Positions 1-8,062 of a stretch of 64,000 nucleotides of DNA are shown in pieces. Origin of the DNA: Haloprofundus halobius. Its GTDB lineage: Archaea > Halobacteriota > Halobacteria > Halobacteriales > Haloferacaceae. Every line of letters begins with the position of its first letter. The stretch's first letter is position 1. The notes beneath the pieces are model-generated. The model was given only the letters and a program-made list of their open reading frames with translations, ran no database searches and was not told the origin of the DNA. The position numbers and the translations under genes are program-made. The stretch covers positions 1,178,001-1,242,000 of the forward strand of contig NZ_CP083666.1 in NCBI RefSeq assembly GCF_020097835.1, read 5' to 3'.

Positions 1-1286
1 TCGAACCGATGCGTCGCCGTCCGAATCGACTTCTTCCCCGTCTCGAACGCGGCGAGCGTCTCCCTCGACACCTCGGCGGCCGCCTCCCGGTCGCGCTCGT
101 CCATAATCGCCGTCTCGGCGAACACGGCGTCGTGCTCGTTGCCCGAATCGACTCCGTTGTCCGCGTCGTCACCGAACAACGCCCGCCCGCTCGTCGCCTC
201 CGGGGCCTCGACGCCCGAGAGGTCGCACAGCGTGTCGAACAGGTCGACGAGCGAGACGAGGTCCGAGCGTCGCTCCCCGGCGGGAACCTCGGGGCCGCTC
301 ACGACGAGCGGGACGTGCAGCAGTTCGTCGTACAGGAAGTAGCCGTGGTACATCGTTCCGTGCTCGCCGAAACACTCGCCGTGGTCGGAGGTGAGCACGA
401 CGTGCGTCTGCTCGCGCCGCCCCGTCTCGTCGAGCCAGTCGAACAGCGCGCCGAGTCGGTCGTCCAGATAGCGGACGCAGGCGCGGTACCACGCTCGAAG
501 GACCGAGAGTTCCGCGTCGGTGAGATAGTCGCCGGTCTCGTACTGGCGCATCGCGATGCTCGTCGCCGACGCGCCGTCGGCCGCCGCGAACAGCCGTTCG
601 GGTCGCACGTCGTCGCGGTCGAGGCGCACCGTCGAGGGGAGAAACTCCTCCAGTAGTGGAAGCAGGGGTCGGTGGAGTTCGGGCGTCTCCTCGCGCATGT
701 ACGGCTTCGGCACCCGGTACGGCGCGTGGACCGTCGTGAGATTCGCCATCGCGAACCACGGCGCGTCGGCCTCGGCGACGAACCGGCGGAGTTTCTCCAG
801 TTTGATCTCGGTGTAGTAGTCGTTGCCGCGGGTGGCGATTCGGAACAGGTCACGGCGGACGAACCCGTCGGTGAGCAGTTGCCGGAGGTACGGCAGCGAC
901 GGTCGCTTGGCCATCTCCTCGTACACCTCGTAGTACTCGTCGAAGCCGCGGTCGAGACCGACCGGCGACCCCATCTTCGACGGCCCCGGAATCCCGATTG
1001 TGTCGTACCCCGCGTCGCGGAACCGCTCGGCCATCGTCGTCTCGTCGGCCGACAGCGTCGGCCACGCGCCGGCGAACCCCGTCTCGGAGGGGTAGCGCCC
1101 GGTGAACAGCGCGCCGTGCGACGGCGGCGTCCACGACCCGGCGGCGAACGCGTTCTCGAACGTCGTCCCCTCGGCGGCGAGGCGGTCGAGGTTCGGCGTC
1201 GGTGGTGCGTCGTCGTCGTAGCAGGAGAGCGCGTCGACGCGGAGGGTGTCGCAGACGACGAGGAGGACGTTAGGTGGAGGGCCCAT
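1..1286 (-). CDS. AlkP-superfamily (sulfatase-like) hydrolase, 3' end cut by window
   Basis: The reading frame starts at ATG 1284-1286 and runs off the left edge, leaving 428 codons. The start MGPPPNVLLVVCDTLR carries the first metal-binding Asp, and TSDHGECFGEHG in the second half supplies the second metal site, so the alkaline phosphatase/sulfatase fold is clear. At the nucleophile position it has WTPPSHGALFTG, so Thr replaces the Cys of CxPSR. Formylglycine sulfatase chemistry is therefore unlikely, and phosphatase or phosphotransferase chemistry with a Thr nucleophile is a better guess. No signal peptide or membrane segment is seen, so it should be cytosolic. It is divergent from the glycosyltransferase at 1404, and a TATA-like GATATTACC lies near 1305-1313. 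Substrate unknown; a glycan or lipid-linked sugar is inferred from neighbours. Confidence 0.85.
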   Translation of the reverse strand, partial: MGPPPNVLLVVCDTLRVDALSCYDDDAPPTPNLDRLAAEGTTFENAFAAGSWTPPSHGALFTGRYPSETGFAGAWPTLSADETTMAERFRDAGYDTIGIPGPSKMGSPVGLDRGFDEYYEVYEEMAKRPSLPYLRQLLTDGFVRRDLFRIATRGNDYYTEIKLEKLRRFVAEADAPWFAMANLTTVHAPYRVPKPYMREETPELHRPLLPLLEEFLPSTVRLDRDDVRPERLFAAADGASATSIAMRQYETGDYLTDAELSVLRAWYRACVRYLDDRLGALFDWLDETGRREQTHVVLTSDHGECFGEHGTMYHGYFLYDELLHVPLVVSGPEVPAGERRSDLVSLVDLFDTLCDLSGVEAPEATSGRALFGDDADNGVDSGNEHDAVFAETAIMDERDREAAAEVSRETLAAFETGKKSIRTATHRF

Positions 1287-1373
1287 GGCGGCCGTTTCGA
1301 TGGAACGGTAATATCGTTTGTGTGTCAGAACCCGCCGTCGACGGGGTGACGGCGTCAGACGGAGTCCAGCGGA

Positions 1374-1379
1374 TTTATA
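1374..1379 (+). promoter_or_regulatory. TATA element of the 1404 glycosyltransferase gene
   Basis: TTTATA lies 25-30 bases before the GTG at 1404, the spacing expected for a leaderless haloarchaeal transcript. It supports GTG 1404 as the start. Confidence 0.6.
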
Positions 1380-1403
1380 CGCCTCTCGCCCGCCGCTTCG
1401 CCC

Positions 1404-2438
1404 GTGAACCGACCGAGCGCGCGGGTCGCGATGCTGTATCAGGACCCCCATCCCGCACACCGCGGCTTCGCCGAGGCCGTCGACGCCGACCTCGTCGACT
1501 TCCAGCGACACTCGTTGGGCCCGCTCTCCGACAGCGTCGTCGGCGACGTGTACAACGGGCTTCGGTATCCCTCGTACGACGTGTATCTCGTCGAGGGCTC
1601 GCGACCGCTGTACGCCGCGCTCGCGCACCGCGCGGTCCGGCGCTCGAAACTCGTTTACCTCTGCGCGGACCACGGCCTCTACAGCCTCGGCCGCGCCGAC
1701 TTCGAGGGGAGTTCGGGGTTCAAATCGCTCGTCGGCCGCTTCGGGAGACCGGCCGTCAGGGAGATCGGGTCGCGCTTCGTCGACGGCGTCGTCGCCGTCT
1801 CGGCGTTCGCCGCCGACTTCACGCGCCCCGTCGTCGGCCCCGACACGCCCATCGAAGTCGCTCATCCCTTCATTCAACCGGACGTGTACGACGCGCTCGG
1901 CGGCGTCTCCCCCGCGCTGGACGCGAACGTCGCCGTCACCGTCGGTCGGCCGTGGCGCTACAAGGGTGTCGACATGCTCGTCGAGGCGTGGCCGACGGTC
2001 CGCGAGTCGTTCCCCGAGGCGGAACTGCACGTCGTCGGCGGCGGTCATCCAGGGTCCTATGCCGAGACGCCGGGCGTCGAGGTCCGCGGCTACGTCGAGA
2101 ATCTGGCCGACGCCTTCGCGCCCGCCTCGCTCTACGCCCAACCGTCGCGGATGGACACGTTCCCCGTCAGCGTGCTCGAAGCGATGCGTGCCGGCCTGCC
2201 GCCGCTCGTCACCGAGACGACGGGGACGCGCTCGGAGGCCGGCGCACTCTCTTCGGACCTCGTCGTCGACCCCTCCCCCGAGGCGCTCGCGGCGGGCGTC
2301 GTCGCCTACTTCGAACGCGACGGGGCCGAGCGGCGAGAACTCTCCTCGCGCGCCCGCGAGCGCGGCGCGACGTTCGACGCCGAGACCCGAAAGCGCGCGT
2401 TCGCCGAGGCGTTCGATACCGTTCTCGAAGCACTTTAA
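1404..2438 (+). CDS. Glycosyltransferase, GT4-like (GT-B fold)
   Basis: This 344-residue protein (GTG start) looks like a retaining GT-B glycosyltransferase. The C-terminal half has the usual features: VTVGRPWRYKGVDMLVEAW around residue 175, ELHVVGGG around 210, and YAQPSRMDTFPVSVLEAMRAGLPPLVT around 245, with the family-4 acidic residue in VLEAM. It likely transfers a nucleotide-activated sugar to a lipid-linked or protein glycan on the cytosolic face. It is followed after 24 bases by a phosphodiesterase-like AlkP protein and then a sulfatase-like gene, so the three may be co-transcribed. Donor and acceptor cannot be read from sequence. Confidence 0.85.
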   Translation: MNRPSARVAMLYQDPHPAHRGFAEAVDADLVDFQRHSLGPLSDSVVGDVYNGLRYPSYDVYLVEGSRPLYAALAHRAVRRSKLVYLCADHGLYSLGRADFEGSSGFKSLVGRFGRPAVREIGSRFVDGVVAVSAFAADFTRPVVGPDTPIEVAHPFIQPDVYDALGGVSPALDANVAVTVGRPWRYKGVDMLVEAWPTVRESFPEAELHVVGGGHPGSYAETPGVEVRGYVENLADAFAPASLYAQPSRMDTFPVSVLEAMRAGLPPLVTETTGTRSEAGALSSDLVVDPSPEALAAGVVAYFERDGAERRELSSRARERGATFDAETRKRAFAEAFDTVLEAL

Positions 2439-2462
2439 CGCGGGTGCGTCGATAGCCCGGAC

Positions 2463-4007
2463 ATGACCGTCTACGTCGTCGGACTCGACGGGGCCGACTG
2501 GTCGCTGCTCCGCGACGGTATCGACGCGGGCGACCTCCCGGGACTGGCCCGCATCGCCGACGAGGGCGTCACCGGGAATCTGGAGAGCACGCTCCCGCCC
2601 ATCACCTTCCCCGCCTGGAAATGCTACTCGACCGGGAAGACGCCCGGCAAACTCGGTGTATACGAGTGGTTCGGCTTCGACCGTGAGTCGCGGTCGATCA
2701 CGACGAACGACTCCTCGGACTTCCGCTCGCGGGAGTACTGGGACGTACTGGCCGACCGAGGGTTCACTCCAGCGGTCGTCAACATGCCGACGACGCACCC
2801 GCCGAACACCGACGACGGCGTGCTGACCGTCGCCGGGAGCCCCGCCTCCGAGCACGGCGAGTTCACGAAACCGGCGTCGCTCAAGGCCGAACTACTGGAC
2901 GCGGTGCCGAACTACCGAACGAAACCCGACCTCGTGCTCGACGAGGCGACGCCCGAGGAACTCGTCTCGGAGGCGACGACGCTCGCCGACCAGCGCTTCG
3001 ACGCCGCTGAGTGGTTCGCCGACGAGAAGGGCTGCGACCTCGTCCACCTCACCGTCTTCGTCACCGACACGGTCCAGCACCGACTCTGGGACCAGCCGGA
3101 GAAGATTCGGGAGCTGTACGAACGCATCGACCGCCGCATCGCGGCACTGCTGGACCGCGAGGACACGGAGGCGGTGGTTTTGATGAGCGATCACGGGTTC
3201 ACCGAGATAGACGAGACGTTCCTCGTCAACGAGTGGCTCGCCGACCGCGGCGACCTCACCGTCGGCGACGCGGGCGGCCGCGAGGTACTCGCCTCCGTCG
3301 GCGTCACCCGCGAGCGACTCAAGCGCCTCGTCGACCGCCTCGGCCTCGTCAACCTCGCGCAGGGGCTGCTCCCGGAGTCGCTGCAGCGCTTCTTCCCGAG
3401 CGAGAGCGGCCGCGTCGCAATCCAGGACGCACCTATCGACTGGACGGAGACGAAAGCGATCTCGCTCGGCCGCGGCCCCATCTACCTCAACGACGCCGCC
3501 TTCGAGAGCGAAGCGGCGAAGCGAGCCTATCGGACGTCGCTGTCGGAGGCGCTCTCGTCGCTGGAGACGCCCGACGGCGACCCCGTCGCGTCGGCGGTCC
3601 ACAAGCCGGACGACCTCTATTCGGGCGACCTCTACCGCGCGCCGGACCTCGTCGTCGAGTACGCGACGGGCGTTGACGCGCCCGAGGCCGTCGGCGGCCG
3701 CGTCTTCGGCGAGCGGACCGAGTGGCTGGCGACGCACCGCAGGCAGGGCGTCTTCGGTGCGTGGGGCGAGGAGTTCAGTTCCGGTCGGTTCGACTGCAGC
3801 CTCTACGACCTCGCGCCCACCATCCTCCACTGGTTCGGTGCGCCGGTTCCCCGGGACGTCGACGGCGACGTCCAGCGGGCGATCCTCATCGGCGAACCCC
3901 AACAGCGGAGTGTCGAGGAGGGACCGGAGACGGCGACGACCGGCGGCGGGGCGACGGCGGGCGACGAGGTACAGGAGACGCTGCGCGACTTGGGGTACAT
4001 GGACTGA
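2463..4007 (+). CDS. Type I phosphodiesterase/nucleotide pyrophosphatase-like AlkP-superfamily protein
   Basis: This 514-residue protein begins MTVYVVGLDGADWSLL, giving the metal-binding Asp, and has PPITFPAWKCYSTGKTPG around residues 45-60. That is the Thr-nucleophile motif of the nucleotide pyrophosphatase/phosphodiesterase branch. AVVLMSDHGFTEID near residue 240 supplies the second metal site. It probably hydrolyses or transfers a phosphoester or phosphodiester, such as a sugar nucleotide or lipid-phosphosugar. No signal peptide is seen. The C terminus ends VQETLRDLGYMD, a tail shared with three other AlkP proteins in this locus. It lies 24 bases after the glycosyltransferase and is probably in the same operon. 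Confidence 0.85.
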   Translation: MTVYVVGLDGADWSLLRDGIDAGDLPGLARIADEGVTGNLESTLPPITFPAWKCYSTGKTPGKLGVYEWFGFDRESRSITTNDSSDFRSREYWDVLADRGFTPAVVNMPTTHPPNTDDGVLTVAGSPASEHGEFTKPASLKAELLDAVPNYRTKPDLVLDEATPEELVSEATTLADQRFDAAEWFADEKGCDLVHLTVFVTDTVQHRLWDQPEKIRELYERIDRRIAALLDREDTEAVVLMSDHGFTEIDETFLVNEWLADRGDLTVGDAGGREVLASVGVTRERLKRLVDRLGLVNLAQGLLPESLQRFFPSESGRVAIQDAPIDWTETKAISLGRGPIYLNDAAFESEAAKRAYRTSLSEALSSLETPDGDPVASAVHKPDDLYSGDLYRAPDLVVEYATGVDAPEAVGGRVFGERTEWLATHRRQGVFGAWGEEFSSGRFDCSLYDLAPTILHWFGAPVPRDVDGDVQRAILIGEPQQRSVEEGPETATTGGGATAGDEVQETLRDLGYMD

Positions 4008-4103
4008 GCATCGGAGGCAGACGCCGACGGCGCTGTGGCTCGAACCCCCGCGAAACTCGCGAAAACTCACAAAATTAAAACGAACTGCGGACCTCGGTGA
4101 GGT

Positions 4104-5471
4104 ATGTCCGACCGCCCGAACATCCTCCTCGTCTCCTGGGACAGCGTCCGCGCCGACCACCTCTCCACGCACGGCTACGAGCGCGAGACCGCCCCCTTTC
4201 TGTCGGGCGTCGCCGACGACGGCCTCGTCTTCGAGGACGCCCAGGTGCCGGGCGTCGGCACCATCACGAGTTTCTCCGGCGCGTTCACCGGCGCGCACGC
4301 CGACGCGACACAGCAGTCCATCGAACCCGCAGACTGGAAGGCGGCCAACGCCGACCGCCGCCTGCTCTCGGAGGCGCTCTCGGACGCGGGCTACCACACC
4401 GGCGCGGTCCACTCGAACGCCCTCATGAGCCGATTCTACGGCTGGGACCGCGGCTGGGACGTGTACAAGGACAACGTCGTCACCGAGTCCGGCGGCGACT
4501 CCGACTCCGCGAAGTGGTGGAATCAGGTGAAGAAAGAGCGCCTCTTGCCGACGCTCCGACGCATGGGCGTCGCCGGCGCGGTCATCCATGGCCGGAACAT
4601 CGCGCTGAAGACGCCGTCGTACGTCGAGTGGGAGCGCATGTGGGACGACGTCGAGCAGTTCGTCCGCGACGCGCCCGAACCGTGGTTCCTGTGGGTGCTG
4701 CTCGTCGACACCCACCACCCGTGGTGCGCGCCGCCCGACTACCGCGAGTGGGAGCAACCGGGCTTCCGCGGCGCGCACGCGTGGAACTACGTCATGCGCC
4801 GCTACCCCGAGTGGACCGGCGACCGCCGCCCCGCCATCGTCAACGCCTACGACAACGAGATTCGCCACGCCGACGGGTTCCTCCGAAAGTTAGACGGACT
4901 GCTGGAGGAGATGGAAAACGACGACGCGGCGCTCGTCGTCCACAGCGACCACGGCGACGAACTCGGCGAGCACGGCGAGTACGGCCACTCCTCCCAGCGG
5001 ATGTACGACACGCTCACCCGCGTCCCGCTGGTGATGCGCAACGTCGGCGAGACGGGCCGCGTCGACGGTCCGCACACGCTGCTCGACCTCGGAAGTACGG
5101 TTCTGGATATCGCCGGGAGCGACGAGCGCCTCGCCGACCGACCGTCGCTGCTCGGCGACGAACGCGAAAAGCGAGAGTGGGTCGTCGTCGAGAACCTCGC
5201 AGGCGAGGGCGACGCCCGCGCAGCGGCCGTCGGCGACGAGTGGAAGGTACTTCACCACCCCGACACCGGGTGGCACGCCTACTATCGCCCGGACGACCCG
5301 CTGGAGCGCGAGGACCGCTGGGGCGGCCACCCCGAGGAACTCGAAGCCGTACTTCGGGCGCACCTCGTCGACAGAGAAGGCGTCACCGTCACCGGAAAGA
5401 GGGGCGACGACGGCGACGACGGGATGAGCGACGTGCAGGAACGGCTGACGAACCTCGGCTACATCGACTGA
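4104..5471 (+). CDS. Sulfatase-like AlkP-superfamily hydrolase
   Basis: This 455-residue protein has the superfamily metal sites NILLVSWDSVRADHL at the N terminus and VHSDHGDELGEHGEYGH near residue 280. The nucleophile segment reads VGTITSFSGAFTG, with Thr where sulfatases have the formylglycine Cys. It should therefore not be assumed to cleave sulfate esters. It has no signal peptide. A TATA-like AAAATTAAAAC near 4073-4083 gives it its own promoter. The C terminus ends VQERLTNLGYID. The gene ends at the left boundary of the low-GC TrkH segment and may once have been continuous with the 8.1-10.4 kb homologues. Confidence 0.85.
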   Translation: MSDRPNILLVSWDSVRADHLSTHGYERETAPFLSGVADDGLVFEDAQVPGVGTITSFSGAFTGAHADATQQSIEPADWKAANADRRLLSEALSDAGYHTGAVHSNALMSRFYGWDRGWDVYKDNVVTESGGDSDSAKWWNQVKKERLLPTLRRMGVAGAVIHGRNIALKTPSYVEWERMWDDVEQFVRDAPEPWFLWVLLVDTHHPWCAPPDYREWEQPGFRGAHAWNYVMRRYPEWTGDRRPAIVNAYDNEIRHADGFLRKLDGLLEEMENDDAALVVHSDHGDELGEHGEYGHSSQRMYDTLTRVPLVMRNVGETGRVDGPHTLLDLGSTVLDIAGSDERLADRPSLLGDEREKREWVVVENLAGEGDARAAAVGDEWKVLHHPDTGWHAYYRPDDPLEREDRWGGHPEELEAVLRAHLVDREGVTVTGKRGDDGDDGMSDVQERLTNLGYID

Positions 5472-5474
5472 AAC

Positions 5475-5540
5475 GGCTCTGTCGAAACCCTCAGAAGCTG
5501 ACAAAATTCCTCTGCTGCATACAGAGGGTGTATGCAGCAG
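5475..5540. repeat. IS-end/MITE-like sequence, left boundary of the TrkH segment
   Basis: It begins GGCTCTGTCGAAACCCTC (5475-5492) and continues to a perfect 12-base inverted repeat, CTGCTGCATACA at 5512-5523 and its complement at 5529-5540, with a 5-base loop. Related sequences occur inverted at 7984-8042, at 57100-57154, and (hairpin part only) at 56389-56425. No transposase gene is near. The hairpin could also terminate transcription of the upstream gene. Confidence 0.6.
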
Positions 5541-5580
5541 ACGAAGGATGTTCTGAGAGCAGTACGCCTACTAATGGCAG

Positions 5581-7128
5581 TTACTGCCGCCAAAACGTCG
5601 GTGTAAGGATGACCAGTACCGAGAGTACTTCCAAGCGGCCAATCCACATTAGAAAGACCATGTAGAGTTTTGCGGCATCCGAAAACGGCAGGAAGCTGTT
5701 CATTGGGCCAACAACACCGAAGCCCGGGCCAATGTTCCCCAGCGTGGCAATGGCGACGCTCATCGCCTCAAGCCCAGATAACGACACGCCAGATGTTCGT
5801 AAGCTGTCGAGATACAGAACCACCGTCGAGAGGACAAATATCGTCAAAAAGATCATTATGAACACGAGTACATCTCGAATTGTCTCCTCGTCAACGACTT
5901 CCTGGTCAAGTCGTAGTGGTTTAATGGCCTCAGGATGGACGGACGTGAACAGCGTCCGGAAGACTGCCTTCTTGACGAGAACCCACCTGACAATCTTGAT
6001 CGAACCGGCAGCCGATCCCGCGGATCCGCCTAAGAAATACGCAAACAACAGTATTGTCTGCGCGGAGGCATCCCAGGTGTTGAAATCCATACTCGCGTAT
6101 CCGGTCGTCGTCACAATGGCAATCACCTGAAAGAGCCCCTGCCGGAGCGAATTTTCGAGGTTTCCGGGAATGATGTCAAGGGTCGCGGGTGGTTCGGCGA
6201 GTCCAACGCCGAGAAAGAGCACTGCCGAGATAAGGATTCCAAAGCCGAGGATGGCAAGTAGGTACGTACGGAACTCTGTGTTGTTGGTTAACCGGCGAGG
6301 CTTTCCCTGAAAGACGTACCAGAACAGGGCAAAGTTCGTCCCTGCGACGACCATGAACGGCATCACTGCCCACTGGACGGCAGGCGTGAACGCCTCCACA
6401 CTCCGTGCCTCCGGGGAGAATCCACCGGTAGGCAGTGTCGTGAGTGCGTGCGCAACCGCGTTGTAGAGGGTCATGTTCGGCGCCAATCCACCTAGATGCA
6501 ACCCGTAATAGACGACAATTGCGAGAACGGTGAATCCGATGTAAATGCCCCATAGCCCCCGCGCAGTATGCTGAATACGCGGTGTCAGCTTCTCCAGCGA
6601 AATTCCTGGTGCTTCCTGATTCATGATCTGAGCACCCCCAACTGATAGCTCTGGCAGGATTGCGACCATTAACACGAGAATGCCCATCCCACCGAGCCAC
6701 TGGGTGAGCTGGCGCCACATCAGCATCGCGTAGCCATGGCGCTCAACCGAGATCTCCCCGAGAACAGTAGCACCGGTCGTCGTAAATCCACTCATGCTCT
6801 CGAACAGAGCGTTGACAGGGTTCGCAATAGTGCCCGTTCCAGCGACGAGGTACGGAACCATCCCCACCAACGGCACAACCAGCCACGCAAGACTTACTAA
6901 GAGGAACGCTTCCCGGTGTCTCAGCTCGCCATCGTTTCGAACTCGCTCTAAGAGGGAACCACCGCCAACCATGAGCACACTAGTGGTGATGAATGGAATC
7001 GGATTTTCGCCGTAATAGAGCGCCAGAACAAGCGGGAACAGCGGCGTAATGCCGATGTATTTGAGAACAGTCCCGACAAGGGCCACGCTTACCCTATAAT
7101 CGACATAGACGCTCGGTGTGCGGGCCAT
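5581..7128 (-). CDS. trkH: TrkH-family potassium uptake protein
   Basis: This 515-residue polytopic membrane protein imports K+ as the pore subunit of a Trk/Ktr system. The chain starts in a hydrophobic stretch near residue 10 and has the repeated pore-loop pattern of the family, for example SGFTTTGATVL near residue 110, TLPTGGFSPEA near 225, TTTGYASMDFN near 345 and LGNIGPGFG near 465. Its length is normal for the family. GC content and codon choice are visibly lower than in flanking genes, suggesting transfer. No TrkA gene is adjacent; the cytosolic partner may be elsewhere or replaced by the universal stress protein nearby. Start is ATG 7128. Confidence 0.9.
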   Translation of the reverse strand: MARTPSVYVDYRVSVALVGTVLKYIGITPLFPLVLALYYGENPIPFITTSVLMVGGGSLLERVRNDGELRHREAFLLVSLAWLVVPLVGMVPYLVAGTGTIANPVNALFESMSGFTTTGATVLGEISVERHGYAMLMWRQLTQWLGGMGILVLMVAILPELSVGGAQIMNQEAPGISLEKLTPRIQHTARGLWGIYIGFTVLAIVVYYGLHLGGLAPNMTLYNAVAHALTTLPTGGFSPEARSVEAFTPAVQWAVMPFMVVAGTNFALFWYVFQGKPRRLTNNTEFRTYLLAILGFGILISAVLFLGVGLAEPPATLDIIPGNLENSLRQGLFQVIAIVTTTGYASMDFNTWDASAQTILLFAYFLGGSAGSAAGSIKIVRWVLVKKAVFRTLFTSVHPEAIKPLRLDQEVVDEETIRDVLVFIMIFLTIFVLSTVVLYLDSLRTSGVSLSGLEAMSVAIATLGNIGPGFGVVGPMNSFLPFSDAAKLYMVFLMWIGRLEVLSVLVILTPTFWRQ

Positions 7129-7216
7129 TGAACAGCTATAGTAGTCAAACGATGAACGGATGGACGTTTCGGTTCGGTAGCTCTACGGAGAAACGATTCG
7201 TCGTCTCATCGTCAGG

Positions 7217-7336
7217 TCACTCTTGTTCTTGGATTCTGTCCCATTCTTCCACACAGCTCTCACAGAGAAATCCGGTGAATCCATCCACATTATATCTCTG
7301 AACAGTCGTATCGTCTCCACACCGCTCACATTTCAT
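7217..7336 (-). CDS. 39-residue two-CxxC zinc-finger microprotein
   Basis: A short ORF from ATG 7334-7336 to TGA 7217-7219 encodes a 39-residue protein with CERC at residues 3-6 and CESC at 25-28. This is a compact zinc-binding knuckle pair and little else. Small zinc-finger proteins of this kind are a recognised haloarchaeal class. It sits in the intergenic region between trkH and the Usp gene on the same strand and belongs to the low-GC segment. Cys pairing and size argue for a real gene, but expression cannot be judged. Function unknown; protein or RNA binding is possible. Confidence 0.6.
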   Translation of the reverse strand: MKCERCGDDTTVQRYNVDGFTGFLCESCVEEWDRIQEQE

Positions 7337-7371
7337 AGTTAGTCCTGATAATTAGCTTCGGTAATCTCTGT

Positions 7372-7827
7372 TCACGCATCATGGGCGAAAACGATTCTCT
7401 CTTGCTCCTTCGGGAGTGCAATCACCGGGATTTTGCTCTGTTTGAGTAGCTCAGCCGTGACATCTCCAGTGAGGAATTTAATCCATTTGTTCCCGGCTCG
7501 TGGGACGAACGCAATTGCGGTCGCTTTTTCTTCTTCAGCGGCTATTCGAATCGTTGCTCCAACGTTACGCCCATATAATGTACGGAATTCAAGCGTTGGT
7601 CCGTTATCGGGGAAGACATCCAAAAAGGATTCATATGCTTCCTCAGCGAAACCTTGACGCTGTTCAACGGATGCCTTGTCGGGTACGCCTTCACCTTTCT
7701 CAATGACGTGAACAACAATGACGTGTGAATCCTCATGAGCAAAGTGGTAGATGATTCGGGCAGTATTCGCTGCGTCGTCTGGACCAGCGATCGGTACAAA
7801 CACTTTGTCGAATAAATCGGAAGCCAT
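7372..7827 (-). CDS. UspA-family universal stress protein
   Basis: This 151-residue single Usp domain starts MASDLFDKVFVPIAGPDD at ATG 7827, chosen because GGAGAG precedes it. An in-frame ATG 42 bases upstream is less likely. VIVVHVIEKG and the C-terminal GDVTAELLKQSKIPVIALP follow the family pattern. The nucleotide-binding G-x2-G-x9-G-(S/T) loop is only partly present (GNKWIKFLTGDVT), so ATP binding is uncertain. Usp proteins often sit beside ion transporters as regulators; co-location with trkH on the low-GC segment suggests a role in K+ uptake control. This is inference. Confidence 0.85.
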   Translation of the reverse strand: MASDLFDKVFVPIAGPDDAANTARIIYHFAHEDSHVIVVHVIEKGEGVPDKASVEQRQGFAEEAYESFLDVFPDNGPTLEFRTLYGRNVGATIRIAAEEEKATAIAFVPRAGNKWIKFLTGDVTAELLKQSKIPVIALPKEQERIVFAHDA

Positions 7828-7983
7828 TATCTCTCCTTTTGGCTCTCCGACCAAATTTCCTCCGGTCATATTAACGGATGCGTAATAACGGGCGTTTTGA
7901 TTTCGGCTCCAACAATCTCCCTAAACGCCAGGTGAATTGCCAATCGGTAGGACACGAATTTGAGAAACCTCTGTGCGAGATAT

Positions 7984-8042
7984 GCGCCCTGTATTCAGCA
8001 CGGCTTCGAAAACCCATCACCAATCGAGGGTTTCAACAAGGG
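7984..8042. repeat. IS-end/MITE-like sequence, right boundary of the TrkH segment
   Basis: On the minus strand this reads TTGTTGAAACCCTC (8039-8026), then about 30 bases, then CTGAATACAGGGCGC (7998-7984). It matches the left copy at 5475 in order and spacing (about 55 bases) but in inverted orientation, so the GAAACCCTC ends point outward on both sides. The segment 5475-8042 therefore has the layout of a mobile unit with diverged inverted termini and no transposase. Confidence 0.55.
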
Positions 8043-8062
8043 TACTGAAACAGTTTAGACAC

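Noticed and set aside
2892-4868. 658-codon minus-strand open frame opposite two AlkP genes
   Set aside because: Composition is shadow-like (Val/Arg-rich, no motifs), while the plus strand has clear catalytic motifs in the same place.
4104-5471. Annotation as a true arylsulfatase
   Set aside because: The formylglycine C-x-P-S-R motif is absent; Thr occupies the nucleophile position.
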